This document shows positions 1 through 5,113 of a stretch of DNA of 9,841 bases, piece after piece. Below the pieces are notes generated by a model. It saw nothing but the letters and a program-made list of their open reading frames with translations, searched no databases and had not been told where the DNA came from. This DNA is from DASTCC01 sp035711465 (GTDB lineage Bacteria > Acidobacteriota > Vicinamibacteria > Vicinamibacterales > SCN-69-37). Each line of letters starts with the position of its first letter. Position 1 is the first letter of the stretch. Made by a program: the position numbers and the translations under genes. The stretch is from the NCBI GenBank assembly GCA_035711465.1, contig DASTCC010000035.1, forward strand, positions 1 to 9,841. The letters run 5' to 3'.

Positions 1-141
1 CAGAGCCCGAACGTCGAGGCGGCCAAGCCGATGGTCTACGCGACTGCAATCCTGCTGCTGGTGATCGTCGTCGCGCTGAACCTGACCGCGATCATCGTCC
101 GCAACCACCTCCGCCGCCGCTACCAGACGTCGGCCTTCTGA
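1..141 (+). CDS. pstA: Phosphate ABC transporter permease PstA, C-terminal end (partial)
   Basis: The window opens inside this gene; 46 codons and the stop are visible. The visible peptide holds one strongly hydrophobic segment (about residues 11-32 of the fragment, rich in Leu, Val, Ile) followed by a basic tail containing HLRRRY, which fits the last transmembrane helix and cytoplasmic end of a PstA inner-membrane permease. PstA with PstC forms the channel of the high-affinity phosphate importer. The name rests mainly on context: the stop codon overlaps the start of pstB in an ATGA junction, the usual pstSCAB order. From the fragment alone it could be another ABC permease such as PstC, but the position directly before pstB favours PstA. 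Confidence 0.8.
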   Translation, partial: QSPNVEAAKPMVYATAILLLVIVVALNLTAIIVRNHLRRRYQTSAF

Positions 142-1022
142 TGACTCGAGCCATCGCGTTGGGGAACCCGATGATGACGACCGAACCGAGCCTGAGCACC
201 GGACAGGCGCCACCTCCGGGACTCAAGACGGAAATGCCGCAGCCGAAGGCCGGCGTAGTGGCGGATGCGACGCCGGCAATCGAAATCCGCGACGTCAACC
301 TCTACTACGGCGCCAAACAGGCGCTGTACAACATCTCGATGGACATCGCCAGCAAGCAGGTGACGGCGTTCATCGGCCCGTCGGGATGCGGAAAATCGAC
401 GCTGCTCCGCTGCATCAACCGGATGAACGACCTCATCGACGACGTGCGGATCGACGGCACGTTCCTCGTGAACGGACAGAACCTCTACGACCGGATGACC
501 GACGTCATCGAGGTGCGGCGGCGCATCGGCATGGTGTTCCAGAAGTCGAACCCGCTGCCGAAGTCGATCTATGAGAACGTCGTCTACGGCCTGCGGATCG
601 CCGGGGTCAAGAGCAAAGGCACGCTCGATGCCGCCTGCGAGCGCAGTCTCCGCGGCGCGGCGCTGTGGGAAGAAGTGAAGGATCGCCTCCATACCAGCGG
701 CCTCTCGCTCTCCGGCGGCCAGCAGCAGCGGCTGTGCATCGCCCGGGCGATCGCCGTCGAGCCCGAGATCGTGCTGATGGACGAGCCGTGCTCGGCGCTC
801 GATCCGATCGCGACCCTCAAGGTCGAGGAGCTGATCCAGGAGCTCAAGGACCACTACACGATCGTCATCGTCACCCACAACCTGCAGCAGGCGGCGCGCG
901 TGTCCGACCGGACCGCGTTCTTCTGGCTGGGCAAGCTCGTCGAATACAGCGCCACGGCCGAGATGTTCACCAATCCGCGGGAGAAGCACACCAACGACTA
1001 CCTCACCGGGAGGTTCGGCTGA
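141..1022 (+). CDS. pstB: Phosphate ABC transporter ATP-binding protein PstB
   Basis: A 293-residue ATPase that powers phosphate import through PstC/PstA at the inner face of the membrane. All ABC motifs are intact: Walker A GPSGCGKST (residues 79-87), Q-loop Gln134 in VFQKSNP, signature LSGGQQQR (190-197), Walker B IVLMDEP (210-216), SALD D-loop (218-221) and switch His246 in VTHN. PstB-typical features are RCINRMNDL after Walker A and the C-terminal FTNPREKHTNDYLTGRFG. The conserved domain begins near residue 46 (AIEIRDVNLYYG), so the first 45 residues are an extra Pro/Ala-rich leader; PstB proteins are usually about 250-270 residues. The start at 141 is chosen because it overlaps the pstA stop (ATGA); in-frame ATGs at 171 and 174 would shorten the leader by 10-11 residues. 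The stop overlaps the phoU start in the same way, so translation is probably coupled. Confidence 0.96.
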   Translation: MTRAIALGNPMMTTEPSLSTGQAPPPGLKTEMPQPKAGVVADATPAIEIRDVNLYYGAKQALYNISMDIASKQVTAFIGPSGCGKSTLLRCINRMNDLIDDVRIDGTFLVNGQNLYDRMTDVIEVRRRIGMVFQKSNPLPKSIYENVVYGLRIAGVKSKGTLDAACERSLRGAALWEEVKDRLHTSGLSLSGGQQQRLCIARAIAVEPEIVLMDEPCSALDPIATLKVEELIQELKDHYTIVIVTHNLQQAARVSDRTAFFWLGKLVEYSATAEMFTNPREKHTNDYLTGRFG

Positions 1023-1690
1023 TGGAGCGGCACTTTCACGAGCAGCTGCGGGCGCTCGAGGCCAAGCTCGAGACGATGGGCGCCCTGGTCGAGGCGCGCG
1101 TGCGCGACGCCATGCGCGCTCTGGTCGAACGCCGCGCGGACCTGGCGGTGGCGGTTGTCGCCGGCGACGAAGCCGTCAACGAGCTCGAGCTCGACGTCGA
1201 CGATCTGTCGCTGCAGCTGCTGGCGCTGCAGCATCCGGTGGCTTCGGACCTCCGGCACGTCCGCTCGGCCATCAAGGTCAACACCGACCTCGAGCGCATC
1301 GGCGACCAGGCGGTGAACATCGCGGACTACGCGCTGCGGCTGATGCACGTGCCGCCGCTCAAGCCGGTGTTCGACGTCGATCGGCTCGCCACGCATGCGC
1401 TGCAGATGCTCGATGACGCCATGAAGGCGTTCTCGACCAAGGACTCGAACCTGGCGCGATCGGTCATCGTGCGCGACGCCGATGCCGACGACATGCGCGA
1501 CGCGATCTTCCGCGTCCTGCTGACGCACATCATGGCCGACCCGGGCACGGTCGAGCGCGCCCTCGGGCTGATCTTCGTCAGCCGGGCGCTCGAGCGCGTC
1601 GCCGATCACGCCACCAACATCGCCGAGGACACGATCTTCCTCGTCGAAGGCCGGGTGGTTCGACACAGCTCGTCGGCGCACGACGCCTGA
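1022..1690 (+). CDS. phoU: Phosphate-specific transport system accessory protein PhoU
   Basis: A 222-residue protein, normal for PhoU, which is a cytoplasmic two-repeat helical-bundle protein that connects the Pst transporter to the PhoR/PhoB phosphate-sensing pair and restrains phosphate uptake. The start at 1022 overlaps the pstB stop (ATGA) and gives MERHFHEQLRALEAKL, the typical PhoU opening. Both repeats of the metal-binding PhoU signature are present: TDLERIGDQAVNIADYA (residues 88-104) and RALERVADHATNIAEDTIF (188-206). The open frame continues upstream of 1022 inside pstB, but that stretch is out of frame with pstB and does not resemble PhoU. No phoR/phoB is visible downstream; transcription probably ends in the hairpin region after the stop. 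Confidence 0.96.
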   Translation: MERHFHEQLRALEAKLETMGALVEARVRDAMRALVERRADLAVAVVAGDEAVNELELDVDDLSLQLLALQHPVASDLRHVRSAIKVNTDLERIGDQAVNIADYALRLMHVPPLKPVFDVDRLATHALQMLDDAMKAFSTKDSNLARSVIVRDADADDMRDAIFRVLLTHIMADPGTVERALGLIFVSRALERVADHATNIAEDTIFLVEGRVVRHSSSAHDA

Positions 1691-1704
1691 GCCCGAGGTC
1701 AGCG

Positions 1705-1724
1705 CACGCCGCTGTCACGGCGTG
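1705..1724 (+). terminator. Hairpin after phoU, possible operon terminator
   Basis: A perfect 7-bp inverted repeat, CACGCCG and CGGCGTG, encloses the 6-nt loop CTGTCA and begins 15 nt after the phoU stop. The stem is GC-rich, but no T-tract follows, so a classical intrinsic terminator is not supported; it could be a weak terminator, an RNA 3'-end stabiliser or chance. Position at the end of the pst operon is the main argument. Confidence 0.35.
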
Positions 1725-1751
1725 ATGGCTTCGACGCCGCCTGACAGCTCT

Positions 1752-1775
1752 CCGGTGACGACGGCCGTTCACCGG
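1752..1775. repeat. Second inverted repeat in the phoU-hydrolase gap
   Basis: CCGGTGA and TCACCGG, a perfect 7-bp inverted repeat with a 10-nt spacer, lie 27 bp after the preceding hairpin and just before the candidate promoter of the hydrolase gene. It may be part of the pst terminator region or an operator 8 bp upstream of the -35-like hexamer. No regulator family can be named from it. Confidence 0.3.
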
Positions 1776-1782
1776 TCGGCGC

Positions 1783-1811
1783 TTGTGACGCCTGTCTGCC
1801 GTTCCTAGACT
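1783..1811 (+). promoter_or_regulatory. Sigma70-like promoter candidate for the alpha/beta hydrolase gene
   Basis: TTGTGA (1783-1788) and TAGACT (1806-1811) are separated by the optimal 17 bp; each hexamer matches 4 of 6 bases of the sigma70 consensus. The predicted start near 1818 would leave about 20 nt of leader, which contains a strong ribosome binding site AGGAGG at 1822-1827, 10 nt before the ATG at 1838. In a GC-rich genome such matches are modest evidence. Confidence 0.4.
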
Positions 1812-1837
1812 CGAGCGGTCGAGGAGGAACGACAGGC

Positions 1838-2872
1838 ATGGACCGATCGCACATCTGGTTCCCGTTGGCGACCGCCGCGGCGATCGCGGCCGCTGCGCTG
1901 GCACTCGCGGCGCCGGCTCTGGCACAGCCGCGGCGGCTCGTCCAGGACCCGGCGCTGGACAACCTGCGACATGCTCCCGGCACCGAGACGGTCGCGCCAG
2001 GCACGCTCGGGCGGGTCCGCAAGGTCGGCGACGGGCCGCGCGTGATGCTGCTCATTCCCGGCATCGGTTTCGGCGACAACGTCTGGGACGAGTTCATCGA
2101 ACGCCACCGTGCCGAGGCGACGATGTACGCGGTGACGTTGCCAGGATTCGGCGGCACGCGGCCGCTGGCCATGCCTGACGATCCGGCGGCATTCGGGGAC
2201 ACGCCGTGGATCCGATCGGCGGTGAGCGGCATCCTCGCGTTGCTCGACAAGGAACGGCTGGCGCGCGTCACCGTCGTCGCGCACTGGGCACTGGCATCGC
2301 AGATCGCGCTGCAGCTCGCGCTCGACCGTCCGGATCGTGTCGACGCCGTCGTGCTCGTCGCCGGCGTGCTGCGCAGCTACTATGACGGCATGCCCGATAT
2401 GGGCAGCTGGACGGCGGAGGCGCGATCGAAAGCGATCGACGGGCTCGGCACCAAGTGGTTCAAGACCGTGACCCGCGACACCTGGGACGACAACAACTTC
2501 ATGTCGTACGACTACGCGGTGAATCCGCGGCGCGGCCTGTTCCTGTGGCGCGAAGCGCAGGCGCCGTCGCTGCCGGTCTGGATTCGCTACCTGCTCGAGT
2601 TCTACAGCACCAACCTCGGACCGCGGTTGGCGGGCCTGCAGACGCCGACGCTGGTCGTCCAGCCCGGGTTCGACGATCCAGGGATGTACGTCGAGGACGG
2701 GCGGAACTACATGCGCAATCTCTGCGCGGACAGCTGGCGCGGCGTCTCGGGCCCGCCTCTGGAGTTCGCGACGATCCCGGGCTCACGGCTGTTCGTCATG
2801 CACGACAAACCGGCCGAGCTGGATCAAGTCGTCGCCGCCTTCCTCCGCAAGCAGGCCGCTGCCGGCCGTTAG
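1838..2872 (+). CDS. Exported alpha/beta-hydrolase-fold protein with a degenerate catalytic triad
   Basis: A 344-residue protein with a signal peptide (Ala-rich hydrophobic core about residues 11-27, probable cleavage after APALA or ALAQ near 29-30), so periplasmic or secreted. The fold is recognisable: an oxyanion-loop strand VMLLIPGIGFGDNVWDEF (69-86), TLPGFGGTRP (100-109), the nucleophile-elbow strand VTVVAHWALASQIALQLAL (144-162), then DRPDRVDAVVLVAG (163-176) and the late strand TPTLVVQPGFDDP (269-281). At the elbow, where active members carry GHSxGG, this protein has AHWALA, placing Trp150 at the nucleophile position. Near the C-terminus, where GHF usually supplies the catalytic His, it reads SRLFVMHDKP (316-325). 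I therefore infer either a non-hydrolytic scaffold or an unusual catalytic arrangement (His149 and His322 are nearby). AGGAGG 10 nt upstream supports the start. The stop overlaps the convergent usp stop by 4 bp. Confidence 0.85.
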   Translation: MDRSHIWFPLATAAAIAAAALALAAPALAQPRRLVQDPALDNLRHAPGTETVAPGTLGRVRKVGDGPRVMLLIPGIGFGDNVWDEFIERHRAEATMYAVTLPGFGGTRPLAMPDDPAAFGDTPWIRSAVSGILALLDKERLARVTVVAHWALASQIALQLALDRPDRVDAVVLVAGVLRSYYDGMPDMGSWTAEARSKAIDGLGTKWFKTVTRDTWDDNNFMSYDYAVNPRRGLFLWREAQAPSLPVWIRYLLEFYSTNLGPRLAGLQTPTLVVQPGFDDPGMYVEDGRNYMRNLCADSWRGVSGPPLEFATIPGSRLFVMHDKPAELDQVVAAFLRKQAAAGR

Positions 2873-3369
2873 ACCGACATCGGCACGACCGCGAGCGCGT
2901 CGGGGCGCAGGAACTCGCGCCGATGTGCGCCGGTCGTCAGCACCGGGCAAGCGGCCTCGCGCGTGATCTGCTGGGCAACGCTGCCGAAGAAGAAATGCGC
3001 GACCCCCTTGCGGCCGTGCGTGCCGGTGACGATGAGGTCCACCTGCGCGTCGCGTGCGTAGCTGAGAATCGCGTGCGCCGGCGACGTCGACGGAATCACG
3101 ACCAGCGTCGCGCCGAGGGCCGATCGGTCCGGCTCGGGCAGCAAGGCTTCCAGCTGCTGGCGTGCGCCTTCTTCGATCTCGCGCTGCACCTGATCGAAGT
3201 CGATCGCCATCCCTGACGCCAACGCCGCCCGGCTCGACACGTCACTGACGACATGGACGAGGTGCAGACGCGCGCCGAAACGGCGGCAGAGCTCGATCCC
3301 GTACCGCACGGCGGCCTCTGCCGGTTCGCTGAAGTCCGTAGCGACGAGAATCTGCTTGAGGTCAATCAT
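2869..3369 (-). CDS. Universal stress protein, UspA family
   Basis: A 166-residue single-domain Usp, a cytoplasmic nucleotide-binding stress protein of the HUP alpha/beta fold. It opens with MIDLKQILVATDFSEPAEAAVRYGIELCRRFGARLHLVHVV, the standard Usp beta1-alpha1-beta2 pattern, and carries the ATP-binding motif G-2x-G-9x-G-S at residues 116-130 (GTHG then GS), followed by ITREAACPVLTT, the usual last strand. It therefore belongs to the ATP-binding rather than the UspA-proper type. The start is fixed by AGGAGG at 3375-3380 (complement strand), 5 nt before the ATG; the frame stays open upstream but that part has no Usp similarity. It is divergent from the gene at 3592 and a sigma54-like promoter candidate sits 25 nt upstream. 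Its stop overlaps the convergent hydrolase stop. Confidence 0.94.
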   Translation of the reverse strand: MIDLKQILVATDFSEPAEAAVRYGIELCRRFGARLHLVHVVSDVSSRAALASGMAIDFDQVQREIEEGARQQLEALLPEPDRSALGATLVVIPSTSPAHAILSYARDAQVDLIVTGTHGRKGVAHFFFGSVAQQITREAACPVLTTGAHRREFLRPDALAVVPMSV

Positions 3370-3394
3370 GCGCGCCTCCTGCCCTAACGCCTTG

Positions 3395-3410
3395 GCAGAT
3401 CGCATGCCAG
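3395..3410 (-). promoter_or_regulatory. Sigma54 (RpoN) -24/-12 promoter candidate for usp
   Basis: Read on the minus strand this is CTGGCATGCGATCTGC, which has the invariant GG-N10-GC spacing (GG at 3408-3407, GC at 3396-3395) and the conserved YTGGCA block; it departs from consensus in the C after TGGCA, the first T of TTGC and the final W. The predicted start near 3383 gives a leader of about 14 nt that just contains the usp ribosome binding site at 3380-3375. The same stretch is a partial palindrome (TGGCA, 7-nt spacer, TGCCA), so a repressor site is an alternative. Confidence 0.4.
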
Positions 3411-3512
3411 CCCCCGCGCAGTTCACCTCGTTGCGGCCAGGGTGCAGGTGGTTCGAGCGCCGGGGGGCTTTTCCGCAGCGCCGCGGAGAAACCCGCAGCG
3501 GCCGGCCGATTC

Positions 3513-3525
3513 TCGAACGATTCGA
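3513..3525. repeat. Short inverted repeat in the usp divergent intergenic region
   Basis: TCGAA and TTCGA flank a 3-nt spacer, 24 bp upstream of the rightward sigma54-like site. The 222-bp region 3370-3591 between the divergent genes has no gene; it holds the usp ribosome site, two sigma54-like promoters and this repeat. It could be an activator half-site pair, but short arms of this kind arise often by chance. Confidence 0.25.
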
Positions 3526-3548
3526 CGGGATCGAGCATGGCTGGCGAC

Positions 3549-3564
3549 TGGCAGCGAACCTGCA
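3549..3564 (+). promoter_or_regulatory. Sigma54 (RpoN) -24/-12 promoter candidate for the membrane-anchored protein gene
   Basis: TGGCAGCGAACCTGCA, preceded by C, has GG at 3550-3551 and GC at 3562-3563 exactly 10 nt apart and matches the RpoN consensus except for two bases after TGGCA and the first T of TTGCA. The predicted transcription start near 3575 yields a 17-nt leader containing GGAG (3582-3585), 6 nt before the ATG at 3592. Geometry relative to the gene is what a real RpoN promoter would show. Confidence 0.45.
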
Positions 3565-3591
3565 CTTACGGCGGGTCGAACGGAGCCGACC

Positions 3592-4299
3592 ATGGCCAGC
3601 CTGATCGCCGCGCTTCTCGTGTCCGTCCTCATCGGAGCGATCGTCTACCTGGGTCTCGCGTACCGGACGTGGCGCCGCTACGGACGGCCCGCGCGGCCGA
3701 ACGAGGCCATCGACGATCCGCTCCTCGACCGGTTCATGCCTCACTACGACGTCGTCGAGCGGCACGCGATCGTCGTCGACGCGCCGCCGGCGGTGACGCT
3801 CGAAGCCGCGATGGACTACGACATCGCGCGATCGCGGATCGCGCGCTGTCTCTTCAAGACGCGCGCGCTGATCCTCGGCGCCCGGCCGGAGCCGCCGCCC
3901 GCGGGCCGCGGTCTGGTCGCCCAGGTCAAGGCGCTCGGCTGGGGTGAGCTCGCGGTGGTCCCTGGACGCGAGATCGTCGTCGGCGCCGTCACGCAGCCCT
4001 GGCAGGCGAACGTCAGGTTCCGATCGCTGCGGCAGACCGAGTTCGAACCGTACGACAGACCCGGCTGCGTGAAGATCGCCTGGACGCTTCGCGCCGATCC
4101 GCTCGCCGACGGGCGCACGATTTTCAGCACCGAGACGCGCGCCCGTGCCACCGACCCGGTGTCACGGCGTCTGTTCCGTCGCTACTGGGCGATGGTCTCG
4201 CCCGGCGTCGGTCTGATCCGCCGGTTCTCGCTCTCGCCGATCAAGCTCGAGGCCGAGCGCCGCGCGGGGCGCAGCCCGCTGACAACGATGGTGGCCTGA
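3592..4299 (+). CDS. Membrane-anchored protein of unknown function, possible SRPBCC-like domain
   Basis: A 235-residue protein with one N-terminal transmembrane segment (about residues 4-23, SLIAALLVSVLIGAIVYLGL region) followed by basic residues RTWRRYGR, predicting a cytoplasmic soluble domain. The soluble part (about 45-220) alternates short hydrophobic strands: HAIVVDAPPAVTLEAAMDYD, GLVAQVKALGWGELAVVPGREIVVGAVTQPW, VKIAWTLRADPLADGRTIFSTETRARATD, then a helix SRRLFRRYWAMVSPGVGLIRR. The FSTETRA...RYWxxVSPGxxLIRR pattern is one I associate with uncharacterised bacterial proteins that may adopt a START/SRPBCC-type helix-grip fold; this is recognition by pattern only. GGAG 6 nt upstream supports the start. 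The frame stays open from 3442, but that part overlaps the intergenic regulatory region. It precedes the zinc-ribbon gene by 56 bp and probably shares its transcript. Confidence 0.78.
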   Translation: MASLIAALLVSVLIGAIVYLGLAYRTWRRYGRPARPNEAIDDPLLDRFMPHYDVVERHAIVVDAPPAVTLEAAMDYDIARSRIARCLFKTRALILGARPEPPPAGRGLVAQVKALGWGELAVVPGREIVVGAVTQPWQANVRFRSLRQTEFEPYDRPGCVKIAWTLRADPLADGRTIFSTETRARATDPVSRRLFRRYWAMVSPGVGLIRRFSLSPIKLEAERRAGRSPLTTMVA

Positions 4300-4322
4300 C
4301 GGAACCAGGCCGAGTGCGTGTG

Positions 4323-4344
4323 GACCGGCGCCGTCGCGCCGGTC
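4323..4344 (+). promoter_or_regulatory. Strong hairpin abutting the zinc-ribbon ribosome binding site
   Basis: GACCGGCGC and GCGCCGGTC form a perfect 9-bp GC-only-but-two stem with the tetraloop CGTC. The stem ends one base before the purine-rich ribosome site GGGAGGGGGAG (4345-4355). It begins 23 nt after the preceding stop. No T-tract follows. It may attenuate or separate expression of the two genes, protect the downstream message, or modulate ribosome access. Confidence 0.45.
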
Positions 4345-4355
4345 GGGAGGGGGAG

Positions 4356-4646
4356 ATGCTGATGACTCCGACGGCCAAGGGTCCGTTCTGCCAGAGCTGC
4401 GGCAAGCCGCTGGCGCGCTACTACGACTTCGGGACGTCCGCGGACGGGCTGCGCATCAACGACTACTGTCACTTCTGCTACGAGAATGGCGAGTTCACGG
4501 CGCCGGACCTCACGGTGGAGGAGATGATCGCGAGAGCGATCGACTTCCTCAGCCATCAGACCCTGATGTCCCGGACCGCCGCGGAGGCCTGGGCGTCGCA
4601 GCGTATTCCGGAGCTGAAGCGCTGGCAGATGCCCAAGGCTTCGTAG
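4356..4646 (+). CDS. Small zinc-ribbon protein (putative zinc ribbon domain, Zn_ribbon_2-like)
   Basis: A 96-residue cytoplasmic protein. Residues 11-47 carry two CxxC pairs (Cys12/Cys15 and Cys38/Cys41) in the pattern FCQSCGKPL...DFGTSADGLRINDYCHFCYENGEF, which matches the bacterial putative zinc-ribbon family in which the four cysteines bind one zinc. The rest (APDLTVEEMIARAIDFL...AAEAWASQRIPELKRW) is helical and typical of the C-terminal half of that family. Function is not established; a regulatory or stress role is only an inference from neighbours. Start choice: ATG at 4356 is preceded by GGAGG (4346-4350, 5-nt gap); ATG at 4362 is also possible with GGAG at 4352-4355. A start at 4314 would place the hairpin inside the gene and adds only an Arg-rich stretch. 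Confidence 0.88.
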   Translation: MLMTPTAKGPFCQSCGKPLARYYDFGTSADGLRINDYCHFCYENGEFTAPDLTVEEMIARAIDFLSHQTLMSRTAAEAWASQRIPELKRWQMPKAS

Positions 4647-4663
4647 CGCATCAGGTCGATCGA

Positions 4664-4699
4664 CACCGGATCCTCCGGCCCAAAGCTGGAGTTCCGGTG
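4664..4699 (+). terminator. Long imperfect hairpin after the zinc-ribbon gene
   Basis: CACCGGA (4664-4670) pairs with TCCGGTG (4693-4699), CTCC (4673-4676) with GGAG (4688-4691), and GGC (4677-4679) with GCT (4685-4687, one G-U), giving about 14 pairs with a small asymmetric bulge and a 5-nt loop CCAAA. It begins 17 nt after the stop. No T-run follows, so Rho-independent action is uncertain, but placement and stem length make it the best terminator candidate of the cluster. Confidence 0.5.
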
Positions 4700-4708
4700 C
4701 GATGATGC

Positions 4709-4744
4709 CTGCAGATTCCACTTGCAGAGGACGTTTCGCGCGAA
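4709..4744. promoter_or_regulatory. Candidate activator-binding sites upstream of the sigma54 promoter
   Basis: Two dyad elements lie 38-75 bp upstream of the strong RpoN site: CTGCA (4709-4713) and TGCAG (4723-4727) with a 9-nt spacer, and the perfect 10-bp palindrome TTCGCGCGAA at 4735-4744. RpoN promoters need an enhancer-binding protein bound upstream, usually to dyads, so these are the natural candidates in this 164-bp gap. The assignment is inference; no factor is identified. Confidence 0.3.
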
Positions 4745-4781
4745 CGCACGCGGTTTTTCATCGGATCGAGTCCATCGCGAA

Positions 4782-4798
4782 TTGGCACGGCCGTTGCT
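4782..4798 (+). promoter_or_regulatory. Sigma54 (RpoN) -24/-12 promoter, near-perfect consensus
   Basis: TTGGCACGGCCGTTGCT matches the RpoN consensus YTGGCACG-N4-TTGCW at every conserved position, with GG at 4784-4785 and GC at 4796-4797 separated by exactly 10 nt. The predicted transcription start is about 4809. It points to the two-gene unit 4811-5707. The start codon at 4811 would be almost at +1, implying leaderless translation or a start further inside (GTG 4856). Confidence 0.8.
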
Positions 4799-4810
4799 GA
4801 TTCATCGGTC

Positions 4811-5092
4811 ATGAACGCGAATCTCGATCACACGACGTCCGCACGGTCCGCAACGGTGGAGTGCCTGCACTGGATATTCGTCCGTGCCGGTCGTGCGTTG
4901 GCCTGCACCGTGGCGGTCTGCGGATCGAATTCCTGCAGCGTGCACGTCCAGCCTCTCTGGACGGGCGCGGCGGAAGCGATCGAGACCTTCACGCGCCCAC
5001 TCGACGCGCTCCGTCGCCACGCAGAGATCGTCGGCCTGCTTCGACAGCAAGGCTGGCTGCTGGCCGACCGGGCCGGAACCCGGGAAGCCTGA
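4811..5092 (+). CDS. Small protein of unknown function
   Basis: A 93-residue protein that I do not recognise by name. Codon use is GC-rich at third positions like its neighbours, which supports coding. The middle (ECLHWIFVRAGRALACTVAVCGSNSCSVHVQPLW, residues 17-50) looks like a small antiparallel sheet with three cysteines (C32, C37 and C42), and the C-terminal part (AIETFTRPLDALRRHAEIVGLLRQQGWLLADR, 55-86) is a helix followed by a strand. No signal peptide or membrane segment is evident. There is no ribosome site before 4811, and the RpoN promoter predicts transcription from about 4809, so the message would be nearly leaderless; GTG at 4856 (residue 16, VECLHWIF) is an alternative that leaves a 47-nt leader but also lacks a ribosome site. 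It is 21 nt upstream of the ferritin-like gene, so probably co-transcribed with it. Confidence 0.65.
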   Translation: MNANLDHTTSARSATVECLHWIFVRAGRALACTVAVCGSNSCSVHVQPLWTGAAEAIETFTRPLDALRRHAEIVGLLRQQGWLLADRAGTREA

Positions 5093-5113
5093 CGGGCCGC
5101 GACCTGGGCTGGC

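Noticed and set aside
120..989. Long open frame on the minus strand opposite pstB
   Set aside because: It is antisense to a gene with all ABC motifs; the Arg/His/Asp-rich translation resembles no family and is a usual shadow in GC-rich DNA.
665..1021. Upstream extension of the phoU frame
   Set aside because: It overlaps pstB in another frame, gives an Arg/Pro-rich peptide, and PhoU similarity starts at 1022 at the ATGA junction.
1778..1791. GG-N10-GC match before the alpha/beta hydrolase gene
   Set aside because: The surrounding bases (CGGCGC and ACGC) do not fit TGGCAC and TTGC; bare GG-N10-GC is frequent in GC-rich DNA.
1899..1914. TGGCAC with GG-N10-GC inside the hydrolase signal peptide
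   Set aside because: The -12 half is not TTGC-like and it lies within coding sequence of low complexity.
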